A stretch of 64,000 bases of DNA from Chitinophagaceae bacterium (GCA_019638615.1 JAHBTL010000004.1:1-64000); one strand, 5' to 3'. Shown: positions 25,927 through 35,595, numbered from the stretch's first letter. Translations and numbers: made by a program. Notes: a model not told the origin generated them from the sequence alone.

Positions 25927-27546
25927 TTATGGTAACTGCTGATTGAAAATCTCCAGCGCATCTTTATCATCATACTGAAGTATCAATTTTTTCAGCCTGC
26001 TTTTAAGATCAGCTGTAATTTTTTGATATTTCGCTCCGGTATAAATATTATTCAATTCGTTAGGGTCTTTTTTCAGATCAAACAATTCCCAGCTTTCTAC
26101 TCCCTTATAAAAACGAACCAGCAAATAATCTTTGGTTCTGATGCCAAAATGAGGTGATACATGGTGCGGTTGCGGGTATTCGTAATAGTGATAATAAAAA
26201 TCTTTTCTCCAGTCTTTTGGAGTTTGCTGTTTCAGCAAAGGCAAAAAAGATTGCCCCTGGATTTCGGCGGGGCTCTTTACACCGGCAATATCTAAAACAG
26301 TTGGTGCCCAGTCAATATTTGAAACAAAACCATCAATGCGGATGCCGGATATTATTACTCCGGGATATTTAATAAGAAAAGATGTTTTTAAGGATTGCTC
26401 ATAAATAAATCTTTTATCAAACCATCCGTGTTCGCCAAGATAAAAGCCCTGATCTGATGCATAAATCACTACCGTGTTTTTGCTCAAACCGGTGCTGTCC
26501 AGGTAACGCAATATTTTTTCTATATTCCGGTCCATCGATTTAGCCGTGGCGTAATAATCTTTCAAATACCGCCGGTATTTCCATTTCACCAGTTCTTTAC
26601 CGGTTAACTTTTTATCTTCAAACTCCTTTGTGATTTTTCCGTAATATTCTCTATAGGCTTTTGTTTGCGCACTATCAAGACTTCCTCTTCTAAACAGCTC
26701 TTTATTTGCTTTGTAATTTGGATATTGTTTCTGTAAATTCCTGATCTGCTGATCTATATCTTCATCAGTAATATCAGTACCAAATTTTGCCCCTACTTTC
26801 AGGTCCTCCCTCAACCGCATGGTTTTGTCAATAGTCATATCCTGGTCTTTTGCTGCCAGCCGTGTATCATAGTTATCAAAAAAATCATCCGGCAATGGGA
26901 AATCAATATCATCATATGCCCCAAGATCAGGAATGTCGGGATACCATGATCTGTGCGTTGCTTTCTCTCCAACTAATGCGAAAAAAGGTTTACCTGTATC
27001 TCTGTTGTTTAACCAGTCAAAAAAGAAATCAGTGATCAGGTTGGTTACATAACCTTTATAAGAAGCTGTATCATTATCCTGGTTAACAAAATCAGGATTA
27101 AAATATGTACCCTGCCCACCGGCGCCGGCAAGCACATTTAAATAATCAAAGCCCTTTGGCAGTGCGTGCAAATGCATTTTACCAATCCATGCGGTTTGAT
27201 AACCATTTTGCTGTAATAATTCAGGAAAAACCAATTGAGCAGTATCAAACTTTTTTCCTGTATTATCATAAAACCCATTTTTATGACTGTATTTGCCTGT
27301 TAGCAAGGTGGCCCTGCTAGGTCCGCAAATGGAATTGGTTACAAAATTATTCTCGAGCAAAGCGCCTTCTTTCGCAATACGGTCGATGCCCGGTGTTTGA
27401 ATGATCTTATTACCATAAGCGCTTGTTGCCTGGTAAGCATGATCATCTGAAAAAATAAAAACAATATTTGGTTTCTTATTTTGCGCAAAAGCAACGCCAA
27501 TGCACAACAAAAACATCATGAACAACCTTATCTTTTTCATAGTCAT
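25927..27546 (-). CDS. S1 family sulfatase (second in PUL 2)
   Basis: A 539-residue exported sulfatase. Signal peptide ends near VAFAQ (22); metal-binding FSDDHAY (Asp34-Asp35); formylglycine Cys74 in ICGPSRATLLTGK; the ASDQGFYLGEHGW block near 360-375 and C-terminal YKGVESWELFDLKKDPNEL. The ASDQG-x-x-LGEHGWFDKRF wording is typical of the subgroup that contains heparan/glucosamine-type and iduronate-type sulfatases (S1_8/S1_11-like), but the substrate cannot be fixed. It starts 7 bases after the stop of the upstream sulfatase. Met3 is an alternative start. Confidence 0.92.
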   Translation of the reverse strand: MTMKKIRLFMMFLLCIGVAFAQNKKPNIVFIFSDDHAYQATSAYGNKIIQTPGIDRIAKEGALLENNFVTNSICGPSRATLLTGKYSHKNGFYDNTGKKFDTAQLVFPELLQQNGYQTAWIGKMHLHALPKGFDYLNVLAGAGGQGTYFNPDFVNQDNDTASYKGYVTNLITDFFFDWLNNRDTGKPFFALVGEKATHRSWYPDIPDLGAYDDIDFPLPDDFFDNYDTRLAAKDQDMTIDKTMRLREDLKVGAKFGTDITDEDIDQQIRNLQKQYPNYKANKELFRRGSLDSAQTKAYREYYGKITKEFEDKKLTGKELVKWKYRRYLKDYYATAKSMDRNIEKILRYLDSTGLSKNTVVIYASDQGFYLGEHGWFDKRFIYEQSLKTSFLIKYPGVIISGIRIDGFVSNIDWAPTVLDIAGVKSPAEIQGQSFLPLLKQQTPKDWRKDFYYHYYEYPQPHHVSPHFGIRTKDYLLVRFYKGVESWELFDLKKDPNELNNIYTGAKYQKITADLKSRLKKLILQYDDKDALEIFNQQLP

Positions 27547-27553
27547 CTTCTTA

Positions 27554-29116
27554 TTACTTATTTACTCCATCGCCCGGGTAGGGCAATTGTTTACCTGTTC
27601 TTTTATTAACAGGCATCGGGGCATTAAAATCTTTTAACTGCTTTCCTAAAAGATTTACCAATTCCATTGTTTTGTCCGGGTAAATAGCTGACAAATCTTT
27701 CTCTTCTCCCAGGTCTTTAGACAGGTCATACAACTCAGCGGTATTATTCCGCTGGCTGTAAACCAGTTTCCAGTTGCCTTTTCTGAGCGCACTGAAATAA
27801 TTGGTGCCGGGTATATCACGGTTTTGCCAGTTGTTGGGATAATGCCACAGCAACACTCTTGCTGTATCCGGTAAAGCCGGTTTTTTTAATACCGGGACAA
27901 AAGATTTTCCATCCACCTTTTGAATCGGACGGTAATTACGAACGCCTGCTAACTCAAGCATGCCCGGGAAAACATCTTCCACAATGACCGGATGCTGTGT
28001 TGTTCCCCCGGCTTTGACCAATGGCGGATATTGAATAATAAATGGTACGCGGATGCCTCCTTCATATACGGAACCCTTGCCCGCTTTCAATGGTGCATTG
28101 TGTGTTAAATGCGTTCCGCCCCTGGGAGGAGTGAGCGCAAGCCCACCGTTGTCTGTAAGGAAAAGTATAACGGTATTGTTCCTGATCCCTTTCTTATCAA
28201 CAAAGTCGAGTATATCTCCCAGGCTCTTATCCATCCCTTCTATCAGCGAAGCGTATTTGGCTTCCGAGGAATCCAGCCCGCGGTCAAGGTATTTTTGATA
28301 ATATCTTTTATCCGCCATCAAAGGCACATGCACGGCGTAATGCCCGAAGTTCAGGAAGAAAGGCTGTTTTCTTGAAATAGGATATTCCAAACTTCGTATA
28401 GCCTCCCGCGTGAGCGCTTCGGTAAGAAAAGTGCCGGATTGATAATACTGTTCCAGGTCAGGTACGGACTGTGGTGCATTTTTTCCGGGCAAATTTCCAT
28501 AATTATCTTCTGAAAGATAACTCTGCGGATGCCCGGCGGCATGCCCGGAAATATTAACGACAAAACCAACATTATAAGGACTGGCGCCCGGAGTACCCTG
28601 CGGACCCCAGTGCGCTTTGCCGACATGTATGGTAAAGTACCCGGCATTTTTTAATAGCTGAGGAAGCGCTGTTGCATGTACCGCTTTGTTTACACCTGCT
28701 ACCGGTGTAAAACCATTCACATTCCAGTCGGCCGGATCATAAAGACTGTCTTTTGCATCGGAATTTGTGTTCTTAAAAGGCGATGTCCAGTTGGTAACAC
28801 CGTGATGCGCTACATTCATGCCTGTAATAAGGCTCACACGTGTGGGCGTACATACCGGCGCGGCATAGGCGTCGGTGAACTTCAATCCACCCTTCGCCAG
28901 CCGCTCCATATTGGGGGTGTTATACTTCTTGTTATTGGCTGTAACACTCCCAGAAAACGGAACGGATGTATCTTCCCATCCCATATCATCAACCAAAAAG
29001 ATTATGATGTTGGGATGAGAAGGTTGCTGCGCATGCAGATCAATGTGCATTGTCAGCATTACAATAACAAATGCAACGCGCTGAAAGAAGCGGGGCAGAG
29101 CCTGTTTAGTATCCAT
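27554..29116 (-). CDS. S1 family sulfatase with CTPTR active-site motif (first in PUL 2)
   Basis: A 520-residue exported sulfatase. The start at 29116 (MDTKQALPRFF) gives a normal signal peptide and overlaps the susD stop by 11 bases; the longer frame to 29335 would lie inside susD and is rejected. Metal motif VDDMGWED (Asp43-Asp44) is followed by formylglycine Cys89 in VCTPTRVSLITG. The Ser of the usual C-x-P-S-R is Thr here, a variation seen in some S1 subfamilies; whether the maturase accepts it matters. LTDNGGLALTPPRGGTHLTHNAPLKAGKGS is the usual late loop. Overlap with susD implies translational coupling. Confidence 0.9.
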   Translation of the reverse strand: MDTKQALPRFFQRVAFVIVMLTMHIDLHAQQPSHPNIIIFLVDDMGWEDTSVPFSGSVTANNKKYNTPNMERLAKGGLKFTDAYAAPVCTPTRVSLITGMNVAHHGVTNWTSPFKNTNSDAKDSLYDPADWNVNGFTPVAGVNKAVHATALPQLLKNAGYFTIHVGKAHWGPQGTPGASPYNVGFVVNISGHAAGHPQSYLSEDNYGNLPGKNAPQSVPDLEQYYQSGTFLTEALTREAIRSLEYPISRKQPFFLNFGHYAVHVPLMADKRYYQKYLDRGLDSSEAKYASLIEGMDKSLGDILDFVDKKGIRNNTVILFLTDNGGLALTPPRGGTHLTHNAPLKAGKGSVYEGGIRVPFIIQYPPLVKAGGTTQHPVIVEDVFPGMLELAGVRNYRPIQKVDGKSFVPVLKKPALPDTARVLLWHYPNNWQNRDIPGTNYFSALRKGNWKLVYSQRNNTAELYDLSKDLGEEKDLSAIYPDKTMELVNLLGKQLKDFNAPMPVNKRTGKQLPYPGDGVNK

Positions 29117-30530
29117 CGTTTTGTACAAGATTACTGTTTTTATCAATTTCACTTTGAGGAACAGGGAACAGCACCTGGAAATCCTGTGCAGCCAATCCTC
29201 TTTCTTTCGCCTTCTGTATAAAGATACCTTCTCTGACCTGATCCTGCCTGTGTAATTCTTCCGCAACAAATTCCCATGCACGTTCCCGGAAGATCGCCCT
29301 GCGTAAAATCTCTTTGCCTTCAAAGTTTGCTGCATTCAACTGTGTGATGCCCGCTTTTTGCCTTACCTGGTTGATAAGCAATATGCTTTCCGCATTCGGT
29401 CCGTTCAGCTCATTCAACGCCTCAGCGCGGGCTAATAAAATGTCAGCATACCTGATCACAGGAAAATCATTCCCGCTGTTGGCGCCTGTTGCGGTAAGGT
29501 CTTCTTTGAATTTTAAATTCCTGATATCATCTGTTCCCAACTGAACCAATGTGCCACCGGTATTGTAGTACTGTGTAATGAATGCGTTCTTACGTGTGTC
29601 ATTATCGGCGAATGTATTATAAAAACTGCTGTAGGTTTTGAATTGGGTAGCGTAATTTTCTTTGCTGCCCCCTGTCCACCTGTACCCCGGGGGCACGGCA
29701 TGCGATATATAATTATCCCCTAATCCCGCAACTGCCAGCCGGGGGCGGATATAAATAAACTCGCTGTTATCTTCATTGAGCGGGTTGAACAATTCCGACC
29801 GGTCTTCGGAACCGCTGAAAAGCTGGTATACGTTTAAATCTATCACCTGTTTTGCGTAATCAGCGGCGTTCGCCCAGTCTTTATTATTCAAATAATATTT
29901 CGCCAGTTGCGCAAGCGCGGCTCCTTTCGTGGCTCTGCCCCTGTCTGCCGTAACAGGCAATGCGGCGGCAGCGGCTTTAAAGTCATCCGTAACAAATTGA
30001 TCAAATGCTTCTTTCGACGGGCGGGACGGCTTGTCATCGGCGCTGGTATTGCTGGTGGTAATAATGGGCACAGGGCCAAAAAGGTCTTTCAGTATTACAT
30101 AAGCCGAGGCTCTCAGAAATGCGGCTTCCGCCAGGATTTGTTTTTTCCTGGTTTCATCCAATTCAATTTCCGGCACTTTATCAAGCACCAGGTTGGCCCG
30201 GTAAATGGTAGTATAATGTCTTGCCCATATACCGGAAAAAAACGAATGGGTAGCATTCCAACTGAAAGTCTCAAAAGGCTTTGCCAGTGCTTCCAGCCCG
30301 CCGGCCCTGTCATATATAGTTCCGGTGGTGATTTCCGCCATTATAAAATAGTCCCTGAATCCTCTTCTTTGTTCAGAAGCGTAGGCGGCGTTCAATATAG
30401 CTTCCGCGTCATCCGCATTTTTAAAATAATTGCTCACACCTAACGAAGAATATACGTCTTCTTCCAGCCCTTCTTTTCCGCAGCCCGTAAGGATAAGGGT
30501 AAAGAATAGCAATATATAATAGGATTTCAT
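29106..30530 (-). CDS. SusD/RagB glycan-binding lipoprotein (PUL 2)
   Basis: A 474-residue lipoprotein from Met at 30530 (signal KSYYILLFFTLILTGC, lipobox LTGC). A start at 30560, four bases behind the susC stop, would add ten residues and is the alternative. SusD core features are FLRASAYVILKDLFGPVPII (about 140-160), the NKDWANAADYAKQVID TPR and the C-terminal DILLARAEALNELNG, FRERAWEFVAEELHR and LFPVPQSEID blocks. It partners the SusC just upstream and is followed by three sulfatases, so the ligand is probably a sulfated oligosaccharide. Confidence 0.93.
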   Translation of the reverse strand: MKSYYILLFFTLILTGCGKEGLEEDVYSSLGVSNYFKNADDAEAILNAAYASEQRRGFRDYFIMAEITTGTIYDRAGGLEALAKPFETFSWNATHSFFSGIWARHYTTIYRANLVLDKVPEIELDETRKKQILAEAAFLRASAYVILKDLFGPVPIITTSNTSADDKPSRPSKEAFDQFVTDDFKAAAAALPVTADRGRATKGAALAQLAKYYLNNKDWANAADYAKQVIDLNVYQLFSGSEDRSELFNPLNEDNSEFIYIRPRLAVAGLGDNYISHAVPPGYRWTGGSKENYATQFKTYSSFYNTFADNDTRKNAFITQYYNTGGTLVQLGTDDIRNLKFKEDLTATGANSGNDFPVIRYADILLARAEALNELNGPNAESILLINQVRQKAGITQLNAANFEGKEILRRAIFRERAWEFVAEELHRQDQVREGIFIQKAKERGLAAQDFQVLFPVPQSEIDKNSNLVQNDGY

Positions 30531-30563
30531 GCGGTTGTATTGTATGTTATAGCGTTGCATTGT

Positions 30564-33500
30564 TTAAAATTTTACGTTTAATCCCAGTGTATAAATTTTT
30601 GCCAGTGGATAAGCGTTATAATCCACCCTTACATTGGAAGTTCCAAAGGAACTTACTTCAGGATCGAAGCCCAGGTAATTAGAAAAAGTGACCAGGTTCT
30701 GTGCTACGAAATAGACCTGTGCCGACTGGAAGAAATAGTTTTTGGGAGTGGGTATATCATAGCTTAGCGATATGTTTTTCAGCCGGAGAAATGACGCGTC
30801 TTCTACAGCACGGCTGTTGATGGTACCGCTTGCATCCACATAAGCAAATGCAGGAGATAAGCCGGACGGATTATTGTTTGTAGGATTCGATTCCGTCCAC
30901 CTGTCGGTATAAGACCGGCTCAAACGGTTACGCCTGAACGAAATAGGATTCTCCGATTCAGAAATATTCAGATTAAGGATCTTTCCGCCCTGCGCTCCCT
31001 GCCAGAAAAACGACAGGTTGAACCTTCCGTAGCCCAAACTGTTATTAATGCCATAAGTAAAATCAGGGAACGGTGAACCTAAAATCGTTCTGTCTGAAGG
31101 GTTGATGGTTTTATCGTTGTTCGCATCAAGAAATTTCAGATCGCCCGGGGCTGATAAAGGCTGAGGGGTATACTGCTCGCCTTTCTGCAATACGCCCACA
31201 ACCTGGTAGCCATAAAAAGAATTTAATGGCAACCCCACCTGCAGTATGCTGAAGTTGTTAAAGAAGCCTGCCGACCCCTGCTGGATATTGGGCAATCCTC
31301 CTATGCCGGTTACTTTATTTTTTACTGTTGAAAAATTTACAGAAGTGGTCCAGTTGAATTTACCACGGAGATTGATCGTATTCACTGTAAACTCAAAGCC
31401 ACGGTTGTTCATGCTGCCGATATTGGTAAGCGTAGTGGCAAAGCCTGTAGTAGTCGGCACAGGCAATTCCAAAAGCAGGTCTCTGGTATTCTTATTAAAG
31501 TAATCAATGCTGCCGGTGATCCTGTCTTCCAGCAATCCAAAGTCAATCCCTGCATCAAACTGTCTGGTGGTTTCCCATTTTAAATCCGGGTTTGCCAACT
31601 GGGTAGTTGAAATACCTACTTCTGCTGCATTTCCGAAAACAGCCTGTCCCTGTGTGCCCAGTAATACCAGCGAGCGGTAGTTGCCGATCTCCTGGTTGCC
31701 GGTGCTTCCATAGCTGGCTCTTAATTTAAGCGCGGACAGGGCATGCACATTTTTGAAAAAATCCTCCCGGTTGATATGCCAGCCCAATGCAAGGGAAGGA
31801 AAGTAACCATACTTATTATCAGCGCCAAACCTTGAAGATCCATCGGCCCTGAAATTAGCTGTCAAAAGATATTTGTCGTTGAAAGTATAATTGATTCTTC
31901 CCAGGAACGACTTTAACTGGTTACGGCTTTTATAGGTGTTAATGGTAAATGTTGAACTGGATCCTGCAGCTAAATTATCTGTACCAAAAGCATCGGTAGT
32001 AAAATTCTGGGCTCCTGAGTTCAGCGTGTTCCAATCGAAATTTTGCCAGGTATAGCCCCCCAGTACTTCTACTGAATGGTTATCGAAGCTCTTTGCGTAT
32101 CGGGCGGTAAGCTCAAGCAGCGCATTTTGCGCGTTGGAAGCCTGCACGCTTGCTATGCCGTTGGCGCTGGCTCCCTTTTTAGTATTGCGGCTGTTGTAAG
32201 TATCCCTGCGTGAGCTTTGCAGATCTGCCCCTGCATTTATTTTTACAGACAGATCCGGAATGATAAAATATTCCAGGAATACATTTCCGAATGTTCTTGT
32301 TGTAGCTGCATAATCTGCAACGCCGTGAGCAAGACTCAACGGGTTCTCGAGGTTGACCACATTGCTTTGCGCATACAGGCCTTTGTTATCGTAAATGCCT
32401 ACTGTAGGATCCTGGAAGATAGCAGTGTTTACAATTCCGGCGCCTTCATTTATACTCACACCATTGGGAACATAATCGTCGTCTATTTTCGCAGCATTCA
32501 GGTTAATGCCGAATTTGAATCTGGCATCTGTATAATTAAGGTTAACACGCCCGGTATAACGTTTAATGCCTGAGCTTGCTATTATACCATTCTGGTTAAG
32601 GTAGTTGAGTGAGGCATAATAGGTAAACTTATCCTGCCCGCCTGAAAAGCTCAATTGATGATTTTGTGCATATCCTTTCCTGAATATTTCATCCTGCCAG
32701 TTCACTCCTTTGCCAATGTCCGTGATATCCGCCTCGGAAAATTCCGGCGCCTGGCCCTGTGCTGCTTTCAGGTCGTTGAGCAGGTTGATGTACTGGGCGG
32801 TTGACAGCATAGGGAGTTTCCTGGCTACCTCCTGTAAAGCGCCTGATACGTTATAGTCAACGGACAGCCTGCCTTTTTTTCCGTGCTTTGTGGTGATAAG
32901 GACGACACCATTCGCGCCGCGTGAGCCATAGATGGCCGTTGCAGAGGCGTCTTTTAAGATTTCAATAGAGGCTATATCGGAAGGATTTAACGCGTTCAGC
33001 GGGTTTCGGGGCGCCGCTTCCGTAACCACAGACGAAGTGGGCGTGCGTACGGAATTGTCAATAGGAAATCCGTCAATTACATACAACGGCTCATTGCCGG
33101 CATTGATCGAGTTAGCGCCCCTGATGCGTATGGATACACCTGCTCCCGGCTCGGAAGACGATTGTGTAACCTGTACGCCGGCGGCTCTGCCTGCTATCAA
33201 ATTATCAACAGATACGTTGCTGCCCTTATTGAAATCTTTTGGAGAGATGGACGCAACAGCGCCGGTAAGGTCTTTGCGCTTTTGTGTTCCATAACCCACT
33301 ACTACTATATCGGATAATGACTGTATATCCTGTTCAAGCCCGATCTTTACAGGAGAGCCATCCACCTGTATTTCAGCAGCTTTATATCCCACAATGGTTA
33401 TTTGTAAGGTGTAAGGAAATTTCTGCCCTGTTTTTAAAGTAAAATGTCCTTTATTGTTGGTCAGGGCTTGGTTGGTAGTGCCCTTAATAACAACGCTTAC

Positions 33501-33638
33501 GCCTTCCAGCGGCGCGTTGCTGCTTTTGTCTGTTATTTGCCCTTCCAGTATGGAATTGATGATTGTGCCCTGCTGGGCCTGCAGGGAATATGTGCCAATG
33601 CTTAATAATAGTAAAAGGAACCGAATTTTCGTTTTCAT
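30564..33638 (-). CDS. SusC/RagA TonB-linked outer-membrane transporter (PUL 2)
   Basis: A 1024-residue transporter from the ATG at 33638 (MKTKIRFLLLLLSIGTYSLQAQQ signal); a start at 33659 adds seven residues. It has a CarboxypepD_reg-like domain (about 32-110, LEGQITDKSSNAPLEGVSVV), the DIVVVGYGTQKRKDLTGAV junction, a plug with GSRGANGVVLITTK and a long barrel ending LGLNVKF. It lacks an STN domain, unlike the SusC proteins of PULs 1 and 3, and no sigma/FecR pair is adjacent, so control must be by another regulator. It heads the minus-strand SusCD-sulfatase operon. Confidence 0.95.
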   Translation of the reverse strand: MKTKIRFLLLLLSIGTYSLQAQQGTIINSILEGQITDKSSNAPLEGVSVVIKGTTNQALTNNKGHFTLKTGQKFPYTLQITIVGYKAAEIQVDGSPVKIGLEQDIQSLSDIVVVGYGTQKRKDLTGAVASISPKDFNKGSNVSVDNLIAGRAAGVQVTQSSSEPGAGVSIRIRGANSINAGNEPLYVIDGFPIDNSVRTPTSSVVTEAAPRNPLNALNPSDIASIEILKDASATAIYGSRGANGVVLITTKHGKKGRLSVDYNVSGALQEVARKLPMLSTAQYINLLNDLKAAQGQAPEFSEADITDIGKGVNWQDEIFRKGYAQNHQLSFSGGQDKFTYYASLNYLNQNGIIASSGIKRYTGRVNLNYTDARFKFGINLNAAKIDDDYVPNGVSINEGAGIVNTAIFQDPTVGIYDNKGLYAQSNVVNLENPLSLAHGVADYAATTRTFGNVFLEYFIIPDLSVKINAGADLQSSRRDTYNSRNTKKGASANGIASVQASNAQNALLELTARYAKSFDNHSVEVLGGYTWQNFDWNTLNSGAQNFTTDAFGTDNLAAGSSSTFTINTYKSRNQLKSFLGRINYTFNDKYLLTANFRADGSSRFGADNKYGYFPSLALGWHINREDFFKNVHALSALKLRASYGSTGNQEIGNYRSLVLLGTQGQAVFGNAAEVGISTTQLANPDLKWETTRQFDAGIDFGLLEDRITGSIDYFNKNTRDLLLELPVPTTTGFATTLTNIGSMNNRGFEFTVNTINLRGKFNWTTSVNFSTVKNKVTGIGGLPNIQQGSAGFFNNFSILQVGLPLNSFYGYQVVGVLQKGEQYTPQPLSAPGDLKFLDANNDKTINPSDRTILGSPFPDFTYGINNSLGYGRFNLSFFWQGAQGGKILNLNISESENPISFRRNRLSRSYTDRWTESNPTNNNPSGLSPAFAYVDASGTINSRAVEDASFLRLKNISLSYDIPTPKNYFFQSAQVYFVAQNLVTFSNYLGFDPEVSSFGTSNVRVDYNAYPLAKIYTLGLNVKF

Positions 33639-33883
33639 GTTTATTAGTATAGCCTTCATTTAAATTGATTTGTAAGAAAAGATTGGTGATTGCTTTATCC
33701 GCCAGTCATTGGCAGATTAATGTGCACTCAATGTGTTTTTTGTATCAGTATAACACTCATAATACAGCATAGCGTCCAGGTGTTTTTCCTGGCCTGATAA
33801 ATATTGTTTGTGCGGAGTGATTCCGGAAATATTCATTTTAATCTGCTGGTTTATTGTAGTATATAGTATTAAGTAAAAGGAAT

Positions 33884-34960
33884 TTAACCTTGAGGAACAA
33901 CCCTTACTGGTGAAATAGCTTCTGCGTTATTGGCTATTTCAGGGTCGGCCACCATTGGTCCGTTGGCAGACAATTCGCTGCCTTCTTTCTTTGATTTGAA
34001 TATAGGCCACAGGAACTGCGCATACCATTCCTCTTCTTTGTAATGTTTAATGCCATAGCCGGTCGGGTATTGGCGCGTGATTTTAGCGGTGCAGAAAATA
34101 ATGTCCCATATAAAGAACATGTTGCCGAAGTTGCCCTTGTAGTAGCCAATGCCGTCTTCCATCGAATCTGCATGATGTGCATGATGGGTAGCCGGAGTGG
34201 AAATAGTGCGCTCCAGTATCCATGCAATCGGGTGCAGCAGCCTGTATTTGTACAAAGGCTTATCCCAGGGAATGCTTGAATGTGCGGATAAGGTGATGAT
34301 CGATTTTATTCCACCTACAAACAGTGCTGCATATCCCAGTCCAAGATAAGTAAGCGCGGATGTAAGATATATTTGGGAAAAGAAAATAGTATAGATGAAA
34401 TTCTGCCTTCCTGCCATAGCCATTCCCATGTAATTGGCGGAATGATGAGTGCGGTGAAAACGCCACAACCACGGAACCTGGTGGTGCAGCCTGTGGTACC
34501 AGTATTGTGTAAGATCATCCGCTACTGCAATGATAAAGCAGGCCCACCAGAAAGGCACCCAGCTGAATGCATTTTGCTGACCCGGTAATAAATAAGGAAA
34601 TACTATTAATGATACATACACCAGCAAGGGACGGAAAAATAGCTTTGGAGCGGCAAAGCATACGATGTCAAGTATCGCCTCATTTCTGTTCCATTTGTTT
34701 TTATACAGCCCTGCCGAGAATTCTATTATTCCCAAAACGAGTGTCAATACCGGTAATCCCCAGGTAGAAAGATTTTTAAAAAGAGTTTCTATAACAGCAG
34801 GCGCTTTAAAGGGCAATGCTTCTGCTGCCGTGATTTTCCAGGGCTGTTGCCCTGTAATTTTAAAGTATGCCAGCATCAGTACTACCGGTAATGCGTATAT
34901 GAAAACGCTGATCGCCGCATCCCTCCTGATATTGCCAATTGTATTTTTTGCTGAGCTCAT
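33884..34960 (-). CDS. sterol desaturase/fatty acid hydroxylase superfamily membrane protein
   Basis: A 358-residue integral membrane di-iron hydroxylase. Several membrane segments surround the histidine clusters His156-x-x-His-His160 (HRLHH), His169-x-x-His-His173 (HRTHH) and the later ATHHAHHAD, the family's metal ligands. Members hydroxylate or desaturate lipids or sterols, or cleave ether lipids; the substrate here is unknown. The ATG at 34960 was preferred to 34999 because the longer form overlaps a small upstream gene. It lies just left of the predicted sulfur regulon and points away from it. Confidence 0.85.
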   Translation of the reverse strand: MSSAKNTIGNIRRDAAISVFIYALPVVLMLAYFKITGQQPWKITAAEALPFKAPAVIETLFKNLSTWGLPVLTLVLGIIEFSAGLYKNKWNRNEAILDIVCFAAPKLFFRPLLVYVSLIVFPYLLPGQQNAFSWVPFWWACFIIAVADDLTQYWYHRLHHQVPWLWRFHRTHHSANYMGMAMAGRQNFIYTIFFSQIYLTSALTYLGLGYAALFVGGIKSIITLSAHSSIPWDKPLYKYRLLHPIAWILERTISTPATHHAHHADSMEDGIGYYKGNFGNMFFIWDIIFCTAKITRQYPTGYGIKHYKEEEWYAQFLWPIFKSKKEGSELSANGPMVADPEIANNAEAISPVRVVPQG

Positions 34961-34970
34961 AGCTGAAAGA

Positions 34971-35084
34971 TTAATGATTAGAAATGATGAATAATCCAAA
35001 GAAGAAAATCAGGAACGGGATTAAAAAAATGAGAATACCTACCGCTATTTTCCTGATCAATAAAATGTAATCCTGTTTTTGCAT
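34971..35084 (-). CDS. 37-residue hydrophobic small protein
   Basis: A frame from ATG at 35084 to TAA at 34971 encodes 37 residues: a polar start (MQKQDYILLIRK) and one membrane segment (IAVGILIFLIPFLIFFFGLFII) ending SNH. It stops 10 bases before the start of the sterol-desaturase-type gene, so the two could be one operon. The composition is that of a real single-pass peptide rather than chance, but no family is recognised. Confidence 0.4.
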   Translation of the reverse strand: MQKQDYILLIRKIAVGILIFLIPFLIFFFGLFIISNH

Positions 35085-35115
35085 ACCATTCATTTGTTGT
35101 ATAGTGATGGAACAG

Positions 35116-35183
35116 AAAGGTTGCCCCGGTCCTTCCCCGGAATCAACCACCGATAACAGGGTGATGACAAGGAGACAACCTTT
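35116..35183 (-). ncRNA. candidate three-way-junction leader RNA
   Basis: On the minus strand an 8-bp closing stem (aaaggttg/caaccttt, plus positions 35176-35183 and 35116-35123) encloses two stems: atcacc/ggtggt with one G-U pair (35160-35165 with 35146-35151) and a ccgg/ccgg hairpin (35137-35140 with 35126-35129). The G-U pair favours the minus-strand reading, placing it about 32 bases before the small membrane-protein gene. It matches no riboswitch consensus I know. The remaining gap to 35595 holds only the palindrome and operator listed next. Confidence 0.35.
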
Positions 35184-35337
35184 CCATTCATGATTTTTTA
35201 TGAATGCAATTCATTAAAAGCAATCTGGATAAAAGGGAAACGCTATTGGTGCATATTATTACAGCAACAAAGCATGCAATGAGAGTAGTTGTGTGCCGGT
35301 ATAATAAGTTCCACCATACTTACAGTTTGAGCATTGT

Positions 35338-35354
35338 CAATGCCATTGGCATTG
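35338..35354. promoter_or_regulatory. perfect 17-base palindrome
   Basis: caatgcca-t-tggcattg is a perfect inverted repeat in the middle of the divergent gap between the sterol-desaturase-type operon (minus) and the sulfatase gene (plus). It could bind a dimeric regulator or form a hairpin in the minus-strand leader. Confidence 0.35.
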
Positions 35355-35422
35355 AAGCAGTTTAATTGTTTCATTTGATTATTGCTATTGGATACTTCTG
35401 CCGGTGGTTGACGAAAGTATTA

Positions 35423-35441
35423 GTCTACTAATTTGATAGAC
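35423..35441 (+). promoter_or_regulatory. gtcta-N9-tagac operator, site 1
   Basis: Inverted repeat gtcta/tagac with a 9-base spacer (ctaatttga), 154 bases before the sulfatase start. A TTTG at 35432-35435 inside the site could be a -33 element, with a near-consensus TA-N3-TTTG at 35452-35460. The same arms and exact spacing recur at 37048, 40244 and, with one change, at 40309. Confidence 0.65.
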
Positions 35442-35595
35442 AAAGATAAAATATTTTTTGATTGAGAAAATATTTTCCGGAAAAAATGCAAAAATAATTT
35501 TTGCCTGTTGCGATTGCCTTAATTCCCCGCGTAATTGAACGTAGTGTGCAATCGTTCAGGAAAGTTCACGATATTTACAGCTACTAACTATCTTA

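Noticed and set aside
29117..29335. 73-residue N-terminal extension of the first PUL 2 sulfatase
   Set aside because: It would lie inside susD in another frame; the ATG at 29116 starts a normal signal peptide.
29907..30443. 178-codon plus-strand frame opposite susD
   Set aside because: Shadow of the PUL 2 SusD gene.
35116..35183. SAM, TPP or cobalamin riboswitch
   Set aside because: None of the conserved core sequences of these classes is present; only the generic fold was kept as a candidate.
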